From Pelagibacterium xiamenense (GTDB lineage: Bacteria; Pseudomonadota; Alphaproteobacteria; Rhizobiales; Devosiaceae), in the NCBI RefSeq assembly GCF_021166475.1, contig NZ_JAJOYS010000001.1, forward strand, positions 186,001 through 250,000: a stretch of 64,000 nucleotides of DNA, in the 5' to 3' direction. Positions 48,308-55,248 of the stretch are shown piece by piece. Position numbers and translations under genes: made by a program. The stretch's first letter is position 1. Every line of letters starts with the position of its first letter. The notes beneath the pieces were generated by a model. It was not told the DNA's origin, did not search any database, and worked only from the letters and a program-made list of their open reading frames with translations.

Positions 48308-48322
48308 TATCAATGCATGATA
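48308..48322. promoter_or_regulatory. Palindrome upstream of the DHFR-like/ArsR/SRPBCC operon
   Basis: TATCA-ATGCA-TGATA, a perfect 5+5+5 palindrome 39 bp before the GTG start at 48361. Candidate operator for the ArsR regulator encoded as second gene of the operon. Confidence 0.4.
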
Positions 48323-48360
48323 GTTCGCCAAAAGGAATACTATTGTGACTGGAGGCTGAA

Positions 48361-49011
48361 GTGCGCGTTGTCCTTTTGAATTTTCTATCGCTCGACGGCG
48401 TATATCAGGGCCCGGGATCTCCAGATGAGGATCGATCGGGCGGCTTTGACCGGGGTGGCTGGTTTGTGCCCTTCGTTGATGCGGTGATGGAGCAAAGGGT
48501 GGAAGAGTGGGCGGCCTCTGCGACCGGATTCCTGTTTGGCAGGCGAACATACGAGGAATTTTCCACTGTGTGGCCTACGATCACTGATCCGGCCGACCGC
48601 AATGCTGCACGTCTTAATTCACTTCCCAAATATGTTGCGGCAAGCGCGTCGGTCGACACCGCTTGGGGGCCGGCAACGGTCTTGAATCAGGATGTTGAAG
48701 GCGCAGTGGCGGCGCTGAAACAAAATGGAAGCGGCGAGCTTCAGGTGCACGGCAGCGGGCGGCTGGGGCGGTCGCTCTTAGCCGCAAACCTCGTTGATGA
48801 ATTGCGCATCGCCATCGCTCCCGTGATTGTAGGCCAGGGTCGGAAGCTCTTTGGCGAGGCCCCAGCGCCCTTGGGGTTCAATCTGCTTTCCGAGGAACGG
48901 ACCCCGGCGGGCCTTTTAATGTGTCGTTTTGAGAACTCCGGCGACGGAGCGGTCGGAACATATATCCGTGGGCAAACCAATCTATCGGTTGCCGGCTCCG
49001 CAGGCGAGTGA
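48361..49011 (+). CDS. Dihydrofolate reductase family protein (RibD C-terminal-like)
   Basis: A 216-residue NADPH-binding protein of the DHFR/RibD_C superfamily: VVLLNFLSLDGVYQGPGSPD at the start, FLFGRRTYEEFSTVWP (nucleotide-binding helix, near 60), LQVHGSGRLGRSLLAANLVD (near 125) and IAPVIVGQGRKLFGE. These proteins are common beside SRPBCC/ArsR pairs; the substrate is unknown. The start is a GTG with GGAGG upstream. Codon use is visibly less GC-biased than in core genes. First gene of a three-gene operon, 8 bp before the ArsR gene. Confidence 0.88.
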   Translation: MRVVLLNFLSLDGVYQGPGSPDEDRSGGFDRGGWFVPFVDAVMEQRVEEWAASATGFLFGRRTYEEFSTVWPTITDPADRNAARLNSLPKYVAASASVDTAWGPATVLNQDVEGAVAALKQNGSGELQVHGSGRLGRSLLAANLVDELRIAIAPVIVGQGRKLFGEAPAPLGFNLLSEERTPAGLLMCRFENSGDGAVGTYIRGQTNLSVAGSAGE

Positions 49012-49019
49012 GGGTTTAA

Positions 49020-49388
49020 ATGATCCAATCAGCCACGCAACAGCCTGACGAACTAAGCAATATCTTTCTTGCGCTCGCCGATCCGACCCGTCGAGCAGTC
49101 ATTGCTCGACTTGGGCAAGGGCCGGCCAGCGTCAGCGAACTCGCACGTCCGTTCGACATGGGACTGCCGTCGTTCATGAAACACATTCGGCTTCTTGAAA
49201 CGAGCGGGATGATCCGAACCAGAAAGGCGGGGCGGACCCGGACATGCGTAATCGACGGTCCAGGCCTTTCCAGTGCGGAGCAGTGGCTGGCGGGGCAAAG
49301 AAAAATTTGGGAAGCGCAGACGGACCGGCTGGAAGCATTCGTCTTGAGCGAACAGGAAGAGGGAGCCGTCAGTGACCGCGGAGCTTGA
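49020..49388 (+). CDS. ArsR family winged-helix regulator
   Basis: A 122-residue ArsR/SmtB regulator: LSNIFLALADPTRRAVIARL followed by GPASVSELARPFDMGLPSFM and KHIRLLETSGMIRTRKAGRT (recognition helix and wing). The metal-binding Cys motif is absent (only one Cys, in RTCVIDG), so it is of the metal-independent type usually paired with AHSA1/SRPBCC proteins. It overlaps the next gene by 17 bases. Confidence 0.92.
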   Translation: MIQSATQQPDELSNIFLALADPTRRAVIARLGQGPASVSELARPFDMGLPSFMKHIRLLETSGMIRTRKAGRTRTCVIDGPGLSSAEQWLAGQRKIWEAQTDRLEAFVLSEQEEGAVSDRGA

Positions 49389-49836
49389 TCTTGAGGTTTC
49401 GCGCCTTATCAAGGCACCGCGAGACCGCGTTTGGAATGCCTGGGTGGACCCGAAGCGCCTGGCTCAATGGTGGATACCACACCCTTTGACCTGCCGGGTC
49501 GTCAGTCTGGACGTGCAGCCAGGTGGGGCGTTTGTCACCGAGATGAGCAAGGATGGCGGGCCTTTCGTGCCCCACCTGTCAGCGTGCTTTCTCGAGGTTA
49601 TTCCCGAGCAACGCATCGTTTACACAAACGTACTTACCGGTGGCTGGCGGCCAGCGAACAACGGGTTTGTGACGGCGATCATCACGCTATCGGACCACCC
49701 TGAAGGGACCCGATATCGCGCACAGGCCTTGCACAAAGACGGTGCGGATCGGGCGAAACATGAAGAGCTTGGATTCCACGATGGCTGGGGCACAGTCGTG
49801 GCTCAATTGGCAGAACTCGTTGAGGCCAAACCCTGA
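49372..49836 (+). CDS. SRPBCC (AHSA1-like) domain protein
   Basis: A 154-residue START/Bet v1-fold protein with a hydrophobic ligand cavity: LEVSRLIKAPRDRVWNAWVD, PKRLAQWWIPHPLTC, LEVIPEQRIVYTNVL and HEELGFHDGWGTVVAQLAEL are the family blocks. The ligand is unknown. It starts at a GTG inside the end of arsR, so ArsR-SRPBCC are translationally coupled. Less GC-rich than core genes. Followed by the truncated usp copy. Confidence 0.9.
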   Translation: MTAELDLEVSRLIKAPRDRVWNAWVDPKRLAQWWIPHPLTCRVVSLDVQPGGAFVTEMSKDGGPFVPHLSACFLEVIPEQRIVYTNVLTGGWRPANNGFVTAIITLSDHPEGTRYRAQALHKDGADRAKHEELGFHDGWGTVVAQLAELVEAKP

Positions 49837-49885
49837 TATCGAAGGAGCAATATCGGCCACGCTCCGTCCCATTCACCCCACCCCT

Positions 49886-50042
49886 CCTCAAATCCGCTGT
49901 GGCAGCATGCCGCGTCTCGCAACAGGCACCGGAACCCGCGCTTGTCCGATCCCTCAGACCGCTATGCGGATGAATACAAACGCAAATTTCTCGTTATCGT
50001 GGATGAGAGCGAGGAATGCGCCAAGGCGGTCACGTTTGCCGC
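49886..50042 (+). repeat. Direct repeat of the usp 5' region, left copy
   Basis: 157 bp identical to 52095-52251 except one base (C at 49977, T at 52186). It covers the region from just upstream of usp through its first 34 codons. Both copies are preceded by CACCCCACCCCTC, with a small indel between. Confidence 0.95.
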
Positions 50043-50112
50043 GCAGCACCTGGCGCTGACCGGGGGGGCATCTCACCCGCCATCTGGCGTGTTCATCCGC
50101 GGTGGCGCATAA
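49942..50112 (+). pseudogene. Truncated 5' copy of the universal stress protein gene
   Basis: From the TTG at 49942 the first 33-34 codons equal those of the intact gene at 52151 (SDPSDRYADEYKRKFLVIVD, ESEECAKAVTFAA). After 50042 the sequence diverges and the frame runs 23 more codons of unrelated sequence to a TAA at 50110. The ATP-binding C-terminal half is missing, so it is nonfunctional. Confidence 0.85.
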
Positions 50113-50332
50113 CACCGGAGTTTGAACAGGGAGTCGTACAGGGCGAGATCAGCTAGGAATGCACAAACCTCAGCAGGATTGATCCTGGAAGCCGCCTTCC
50201 GTGTCGAAGAAGAGCGTACGCCGGCGACCTTGGTCGAAGTCACCGACACTAGTTGAGACCGACGATGGCCTCATGGTTGCTGTGATCGACCCCGCACATG
50301 GCCATGCCGATCTGAGGGCCGCTGTTGCTGTA

Positions 50333-51346
50333 TCAGAAGCCCTCCAGCACGATCTTGCCCTTGGCCCGGTTGGTTTCAAGCAATGCATGGGCTTTTTTGA
50401 GCGTGGCGGAGTTGATGGGCGAGAGCACTTCCGTCACCGTCGTCTTGATCTTTCCCGCATCGATCAGCTTGGCCACCTCGTTTAGAAGCTTGCCCTGTTC
50501 GGCCATGTCGGCCGTCCCGAAGATGGAACGGGTGAACATCAGCTCCCAGTGGAGCGATACCGACTTGCGCTTGAACTCCAGCGCGCTGAGATGGGCAGGA
50601 TCATCGATTAGACCGAAGCGTCCCTGCGGTGCGATCAGGGTTTCGATGGCTTTCAGGTGATGATCGGTACTGTTGGTGGAAAAGACGAATGCCGGGGCGC
50701 CCAACCCGAGGGCCGCGACTTCTTCAGCAAGGTCCTTGCTGTGGTCGACCACGTGGTGGGCACCCAGCGACAGCACCCATTCCCGGGTTTCGACGCGGGA
50801 TGCGGTAGCGATCACGGTGAGGTCGGTCAGGGCGCGAAGCAGCTGGATGGCGATAGAGCCAACGCCACCAGCGCCGCCAATGGTGACAATCGCGTTGGCG
50901 GCGCCTGGCACCGGTCGGCGAACATCGAGCCGGTCAAATAGCATTTCCCAGGCGGTGATGGCGGTCAGCGGAAGGGCCGCCGCTTCGGCATTGGAGATGG
51001 TTTTCGGTTTGTGGCCCACGATGCGAGCCTCGACGAGGTGGAACTGACTATTGGCACCGGCGCGGGCGATAGAGCCGGCGTAAAAGACCTCGTCGCCCAC
51101 CGCAAAGCCGGAAGCCTGTGGACCAACCTCGGCTACGCGACCCACCGCGTCCCAGCCGAGAACCTTCCATTCGCCTTCCGGCGGCCTGCCGCCACTGCGC
51201 ACTTTGGTGTCGACCGGATTGACCGAGACCGCAGCGACCTCGACCAGAAGGTCGTGCCCAGTAGCAGACGGGCGGGGCAGGTCGATGTCAACCAAGGCAT
51301 CCGGGCGGTCGATGGAACCGGGCTGCTGATATCCGATGGCTTTCAT
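50333..51346 (-). CDS. Zinc-binding-type alcohol dehydrogenase / quinone oxidoreductase
   Basis: A 337-residue medium-chain dehydrogenase/reductase, NADPH-dependent, of the quinone oxidoreductase (QOR/ZADH) group. AVSVNPVDTKVRSGG, GWDAVGRVAEVGPQ, NAEAAALPLTAITAWEMLFD and the cofactor motif VTIGGAGGVGSIAIQLLRAL are present. It lacks catalytic-zinc cysteines, so it probably reduces quinones or enones. The ATG at 51346 has AAGGAG upstream. Divergent from an HxlR regulator, a widespread pair in which quinone or electrophile stress induces the enzyme. Confidence 0.92.
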   Translation of the reverse strand: MKAIGYQQPGSIDRPDALVDIDLPRPSATGHDLLVEVAAVSVNPVDTKVRSGGRPPEGEWKVLGWDAVGRVAEVGPQASGFAVGDEVFYAGSIARAGANSQFHLVEARIVGHKPKTISNAEAAALPLTAITAWEMLFDRLDVRRPVPGAANAIVTIGGAGGVGSIAIQLLRALTDLTVIATASRVETREWVLSLGAHHVVDHSKDLAEEVAALGLGAPAFVFSTNSTDHHLKAIETLIAPQGRFGLIDDPAHLSALEFKRKSVSLHWELMFTRSIFGTADMAEQGKLLNEVAKLIDAGKIKTTVTEVLSPINSATLKKAHALLETNRAKGKIVLEGF

Positions 51347-51389
51347 GGCGGGCTCTCCTTGCGAGCAATTGCTGTTCGCCACAAATGCG

Positions 51390-51401
51390 ACTACGTGTAG
51401 T
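51390..51401. promoter_or_regulatory. Candidate HxlR operator
   Basis: ACTAC-GT-GTAGT, a 5+2+5 inverted repeat in the 105-bp gap between the oxidoreductase and hxlR genes. Short, so tentative. Confidence 0.35.
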
Positions 51402-51451
51402 TGATCGCAATACGTACAAGCATTGCACATAGTGTCGAAAAGGATACTGTT

Positions 51452-51826
51452 ATGGCCAAAGCGCGTCATTCACGCTTCGACTGCAATCCTGGCTGCTCGG
51501 TAGAGGCGGCGATTGGGCTGATCGACGGCAAGTGGAAGTCGATCGTCTTGTGGCATCTGCTTGGTGGCACCATGCGCTTTAACGAGATCCGCCGCACCAT
51601 GCTCAACTGCACGCCGCGCATGTTGACCAAACAGTTGCGTGAGCTGGAAGAGGATGGGCTTATCGTCCGCAAGGTCTATGCGCAGGTGCCGCCCAAGGTG
51701 GAGTATTCGCTCTCTGAACTCGGCCGCAGCATGGAGCCGATTCTCTCGGCGCTGAAGCGCTGGGGCGACGCCAATATCGGACTTTATGGAAAGCCCCAAG
51801 GGCACGATCCGCGCGAAGCGACCTGA
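51452..51826 (+). CDS. HxlR family transcriptional regulator
   Basis: A 124-residue HxlR/DUF24 winged-helix regulator. DCNPGCSVEAAIGLIDGKWK gives two N-terminal cysteines in a C-x3-C spacing; the second is the position of the redox-sensing Cys of HypR/QorR proteins. MRFNEIRRTMLNCTPRMLTK and QLRELEEDGLIVRKVY form the recognition helix and wing. The ATG at 51452 has AAAAGGA upstream. Divergent from the quinone oxidoreductase gene. Confidence 0.94.
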   Translation: MAKARHSRFDCNPGCSVEAAIGLIDGKWKSIVLWHLLGGTMRFNEIRRTMLNCTPRMLTKQLRELEEDGLIVRKVYAQVPPKVEYSLSELGRSMEPILSALKRWGDANIGLYGKPQGHDPREAT

Positions 51827-52150
51827 TCAGCATCCGCGCAGATGAGTGGTTGGCAGACGACGGGTTTCCGCCCTCGCCATGTCCAGCGTCCACGTCCGGG
51901 CGCCGTTGATCGGCATATAGCTTCGGTGACAATTCGGGTGAATTCATCACGATGTTATGCCAGATCGGGTTGGCGTGTTGGCATGGTGGTGGGGATCAGG
52001 GCTGGAATACGGCGGCTTATCGCTGTCGCCTACCAATAGCGGACTGTCAGGTTTCCACCCCACTCTGGTCATTGCACCCCACCCCTCTTGCCACCCTCAA
52101 ATCCGCTGTGGCAGCATGCCGCGTCTCGCAACAGGCACCGGAACCCGCGC
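51827..52150. other. 324-bp gene-free region at the right edge of the accessory block
   Basis: No gene recognised. It ends in a partial inverted copy of the dispersed G-rich element (CACCCCACCCCTC at 52075) and the beginning of the right copy of the 157-bp repeat. Confidence 0.55.
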
Positions 52151-52251
52151 TTGTCCGATCCCTCAGACCGCTATGCGGATGAATATAAACGCAAATTTCT
52201 CGTTATCGTGGATGAGAGCGAGGAATGCGCCAAGGCGGTCACGTTTGCCGC
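52095..52251 (+). repeat. Direct repeat of the usp 5' region, right copy
   Basis: Original copy, continuous with the intact usp gene; 156 of 157 bases match 49886-50042. The repeats lie 2,209 bp apart and flank the oxidoreductase-HxlR pair. Confidence 0.95.
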
Positions 52252-52645
52252 CCTGCGTGTCCGCCGCACCGGCGGCACGGTCGTGCTTCTCTCGGTGATC
52301 GAGCCCGACGACTACCAGCACTGGCTCGGCGTCGAGGAAATCATGCGCACTGAGGCGATGGAGGCCGCCGAATCCATGCAGGCCCGCCAGGCCGCCCGCA
52401 TCGCCTCGTTCGGCTCGATCAAGGTCGAGCGCGTGATTCGCGAGGGCAAGAAGGCCGAGGAGATCGAAGGCCAGCTGGCCGACGACCCGGATATCGCCAT
52501 CCTCGTTCTCGCCGCCGCCGATTCCGCCGAAGGCCCCGGCCCGCTGGTGTCTTCCATAGCCGCCCGCGGCGCCAACGCCCTGCGCGTCCCCGTCACCATC
52601 GTCCCCGGCTCGATCCCGGACGGCGATCTGGCGGCGCTGTGCTAG
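52151..52645 (+). CDS. Universal stress protein family protein
   Basis: A 164-residue UspA-fold protein: KFLVIVDESEECAKAVTFAA start, first-strand aspartate (VDES), VVLLSVIEPDDYQHW, VERVIREGKKAEEIEGQLAD and the C-terminal VLAAADSAEGPGPLVSSIA and RVPVTIVPG strands. The ATP-binding G-2x-G-9x-G(S/T) motif is degenerate, so it may not bind ATP. The start is taken as TTG at 52151 (reads SDPSDRYADEY). In relatives a usp gene of this type lies between trpS and nfuA, so this is the core gene that borders the insertion. Confidence 0.88.
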   Translation: MSDPSDRYADEYKRKFLVIVDESEECAKAVTFAALRVRRTGGTVVLLSVIEPDDYQHWLGVEEIMRTEAMEAAESMQARQAARIASFGSIKVERVIREGKKAEEIEGQLADDPDIAILVLAAADSAEGPGPLVSSIAARGANALRVPVTIVPGSIPDGDLAALC

Positions 52646-53016
52646 TGTAGGTGAAACCCAAAACGCGCCCGGCGCTTCTGACCTCGCCCGAGCCTTGATC
52701 CCGCCCCAGCAAGGGGAGGAAGGCAATGCCGTGCTCGCGCCTGCGTGCGCATGCCCCAAAAGCCCGGCATCGGCCCGATTCCCCTCCCCCCTTGTGGGGA
52801 GGGGTTAGGGGTGGGGTGTCAGGAGTGGGGGTATTCGGCGTCCGCCCGGAATGACGGGCGCAAGCGTGCGAGGTGACGCAGCGAGGGCGCAGGCGTGACG
52901 CCACGCAAAAGCCGCGGCCCTCCCCACTTGCAATCCCCGCCAAAAGGACTATCTTGGCATCAACTTGGAATGGTTCTAAAAAGCTGTTCCGCCCGCGCAG
53001 CAACGGATTGTACGCG
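52646..53016. other. 371-bp gene-free region between usp and nfuA
   Basis: No gene seen. It contains the second copy of the G-rich hairpin (52781-52816) and a small hairpin CGCCCG-GAATGA-CGGGCG near 52844-52861. An in-frame extension of nfuA reaches 52873 but does not look coding. Confidence 0.55.
52781..52816. repeat. Dispersed G-rich hairpin element (copy 2)
   Basis: CCCCTCCCC, 6-nt loop, GGGGAGGGG, then TTAGGGGTGGGG. Same element as 22770-22802. Its reverse-complement tail also occurs at 49874 and 52075, at the borders of the 157-bp repeats. Confidence 0.65.
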
Positions 53017-53583
53017 ATGTTTATTCAGACCGAAGTGACCCCGAACCCGGCAACGCTCAAATTCCTCCCCGGCCGCGAAGTGCTCGCCGGCGAGCCGCGT
53101 GATTTCCGCGATGCCGACGCCGCGCGCATATCTCCGCTCGCTTCGGCGCTTTTCTCCCTCGACGGGGTTTCCGGCGTGTTTTTGGGTTCCGATTTCGTTT
53201 CCGTCACCAAGGACGAGACCACCGATTGGGCCCATATCAAGCCCGCCATTCTTGGCGCGGTGATGGACCACTATATGAGCGGCAAGCCGATCCTCGCCGA
53301 GGGCGCCCCGCCCGCCGAGGCCAATGACGCCGACGAATTTTTCGACGCCGACGACGCCGAAACCGTCGAGGTGATCAAGGAGCTGCTCGCCACCCGCGTG
53401 CGCCCCGCCGTCGCCATGGATGGCGGCGACATCACCTTCAAGGGCTATAAGGAAGGCACCGTCTTCCTCCACATGCAGGGCGCCTGCTCGGGCTGCCCCT
53501 CCTCGACCGCGACGTTGAAGTCCGGCATCGAAAATCTCCTGCGCCACTTCGTCCCCGGCGTCGAGCAGGTGCAGCAGATCTGA
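53017..53583 (+). CDS. NifU-like iron-sulfur carrier (NfuA type)
   Basis: A 188-residue Fe-S scaffold/carrier that delivers 4Fe-4S clusters to target enzymes. The N-terminal Nfu_N domain begins MFIQTEVTPNPATLKFLPGR; the C-terminal NifU domain has GDITFKGYKEGTVFLHMQGA and the cluster-binding CxxC in GACSGCPSSTATLKSGIENL. The ATG at 53017 matches the universal family start. MiaB, encoded 3 kb downstream, is a known type of client. Confidence 0.95.
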   Translation: MFIQTEVTPNPATLKFLPGREVLAGEPRDFRDADAARISPLASALFSLDGVSGVFLGSDFVSVTKDETTDWAHIKPAILGAVMDHYMSGKPILAEGAPPAEANDADEFFDADDAETVEVIKELLATRVRPAVAMDGGDITFKGYKEGTVFLHMQGACSGCPSSTATLKSGIENLLRHFVPGVEQVQQI

Positions 53584-53630
53584 CAATCCAATAGAACAAT
53601 CGAATAACGGCCTCACATCCGTAAGACCGG

Positions 53631-53668
53631 AGCCCCGTAAGCCCTCGCGCTTGCGGGGCTTCTGTTTT
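53631..53668 (+). terminator. Terminator after nfuA
   Basis: AGCCCCG ... CGGGGCT stem (16-nt loop, with an alternative inner stem AAGCCC/GGGCTT) followed by TCTGTTTT, 48 bp after the nfuA stop and before tsaB. Confidence 0.65.
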
Positions 53669-53687
53669 GCGCCTAAAGCCTTTTGCC

Positions 53688-54284
53688 ATGACACTGCCCG
53701 TAACCCTCGCCATCGATACCGCCCGCGACCGATTGCAGATCGCGCTGGGCAATTCGGACGGAAAAATCGATGTCGAAATCCGCGATATCGCGCGCGGGCA
53801 CGCCGAAATCATCATGGATGTCATCGTGGCCATCCTCGCGCGCAACGGGCTCGGCTACGAAAATCTCGAAAAAGTCGCGGTGACAACTGGTCCGGGCTCT
53901 TTCACGGGCCTGAGAATCGGGCTCTCCGTCGCCCGTGGGCTGGGGCTTGCTCTGGGCGTGCCCGTCCTCGGCATTTCCTCGCTTGTCGCCCTCAGTTTGT
54001 CCCACGATGGACCCATTGACCTCATCGTCGATGCCAGGCGCGGCGAGGCCTACCGCCAGGCCTTCTCGGCCCCCGGAATCCCGGCCTCTGCGCCCCAACT
54101 GGTGGCCCTCGAAACGGCGCTGGAAGCCGCCGCCCGCACCGCCCCGGACGACCCCGCAATCGACATCGCCACGATGACGAAATTCGCCGCAACCGCAAAT
54201 CCGGACGATTTTCCCCCCGTTCCAAACTACATCCGCGCCGCCGACGCCAAGCCGCAAACCCGCGGAAAAGTGGCGCGCATATGA
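53688..54284 (+). CDS. tsaB: tRNA threonylcarbamoyladenosine biosynthesis protein TsaB
   Basis: ASKHA-fold partner of TsaD in the complex that makes t6A37 on ANN-decoding tRNAs. It has 198 residues: LAIDTARDRLQIAL, RGHAEIIMDVIVAILARNGL, VTTGPGSFTGLRIGLSVARG and LDLIVDARRGEAYRQ-like stretch (DLIVDARRGEAYRQAF). The ATG at 53688 is the conserved start. Its last codon overlaps rimI (ATGA), a very common tsaB-rimI fusion of operons. Confidence 0.95.
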   Translation: MTLPVTLAIDTARDRLQIALGNSDGKIDVEIRDIARGHAEIIMDVIVAILARNGLGYENLEKVAVTTGPGSFTGLRIGLSVARGLGLALGVPVLGISSLVALSLSHDGPIDLIVDARRGEAYRQAFSAPGIPASAPQLVALETALEAAARTAPDDPAIDIATMTKFAATANPDDFPPVPNYIRAADAKPQTRGKVARI

Positions 54285-54760
54285 GCTACTGGACTGCTCC
54301 TGCAGGCCTTTTCATCGGCTATGGCGAACCCGCCCACGCCGATCATCTGGCGCGTCTCCACGCCCAGGGTTTTTACCGCGGCTGGCCCCGCGACGACTTC
54401 GAGGCCTACCTCGCCGACCGCCTGAAAACCCCGGCCTACGTGGCTTTGGACGCCCGCCGCACCCCCCGCGGCTTCGCCATGCTGCGCCTTTCCGGCGACG
54501 AATGCGAGCTCCTCACCATCGCCGTGGAGAAGAAATTGCGCGGCAAGGGCGTCGGCCGCGCGCTGCTTGCGGCCGCCGTCTCCGACCTCGTGACGACACC
54601 CGTACGCACCATGTTCCTCGAGGTCGACGAAACCAATCTGGGCGCCATAAAGCTCTATAAAAACTTCGGTTTTACGGAAATCGCGACGCGCCGGGGCTAC
54701 TACCCCAAGCCCGACGGCTCGACCGCCACCGCCCTTGTCATGCGCGCCGATCTCGGCTAA
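54281..54760 (+). CDS. rimI: Ribosomal-protein-alanine N-acetyltransferase RimI
   Basis: GNAT enzyme that N-acetylates ribosomal protein S18 in E. coli. It has 159 residues with DECELLTIAVEKKLRGKGVG and RALLAAAVSDLV giving the acetyl-CoA loop (R-G-K-G-V-G), then FLEVDETNLGAIKLYKNFGF and RRGYYPKPDG, hallmarks of RimI. Start overlaps the tsaB stop. Confidence 0.94.
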   Translation: MSYWTAPAGLFIGYGEPAHADHLARLHAQGFYRGWPRDDFEAYLADRLKTPAYVALDARRTPRGFAMLRLSGDECELLTIAVEKKLRGKGVGRALLAAAVSDLVTTPVRTMFLEVDETNLGAIKLYKNFGFTEIATRRGYYPKPDGSTATALVMRADLG

Positions 54761-54797
54761 CCCCCAAGATTGACGGCGGAAATTTCGGAGGTGCGCC

Positions 54798-55238
54798 ATG
54801 AGCACGCAATCGGGCAGCGAGGCCACGCTCGAAGAGCAATGCGTCGCACGCAACATGCGCATGACCGAGCAGCGCCGCATCATCGCCCGCGTGCTCGAAG
54901 CCGCGACCGACCACCCGGACGTCGAGGAACTCTACCGCCGCGCCGCCGCCATCGATCCCAAGATCTCGCTCTCGACAGTCTACCGCACGGTCAACCTCTT
55001 CGAGGAAGCCGGCCTCGTCACCAAGCACGATTTCAAGGACGGCCGCGCCCGTTTCGAGCAGAACCCGGACGAGCACCACGACCACCTGATCGACGTCCGA
55101 ACGGGCAAGGTCATCGAATTCCGCAACGAAGAGATCGAGGCGATTCAAGAGGTTATCGCCAAGAAACTTGGCTATAGGCTCGTCGACCACCGGCTCGAAC
55201 TCTACGGGGTCCCCATCGCCAGGGACGGCGACGACTAA
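54798..55238 (+). CDS. Fur family transcriptional regulator (Fur/Mur)
   Basis: A 146-residue ferric-uptake-type regulator: winged helix (MRMTEQRRIIARVLEAATDH, ISLSTVYRTVNLFEEAGL) and metal site HHDHLIDVRTGKVIEF. In Hyphomicrobiales the gene at this position is often Mur, a manganese-responsive regulator, so the metal may be Mn rather than Fe. It lacks the CxxC zinc motifs. GGAGG precedes the ATG. Last of tsaB-rimI-fur. Confidence 0.93.
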   Translation: MSTQSGSEATLEEQCVARNMRMTEQRRIIARVLEAATDHPDVEELYRRAAAIDPKISLSTVYRTVNLFEEAGLVTKHDFKDGRARFEQNPDEHHDHLIDVRTGKVIEFRNEEIEAIQEVIAKKLGYRLVDHRLELYGVPIARDGDD

Positions 55239-55248
55239 GCGTCAAGCC

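Larger units (their letters stand above)
49837..50332. other. 496-bp gene-poor junction with the left usp repeat
   Basis: It contains the left copy of a 157-bp direct repeat (49886-50042) and then about 290 bp with no recognisable gene. Short open frames here (e.g. 72 codons on the minus strand) have no ribosome binding site or family resemblance. The stretch may be the decayed end of an inserted element. Confidence 0.6.

Noticed and set aside
50043-50332. Remnant of a transposase after the left usp repeat
   Set aside because: Short frames on both strands were read, but no transposase motif or terminal inverted repeat could be supported.
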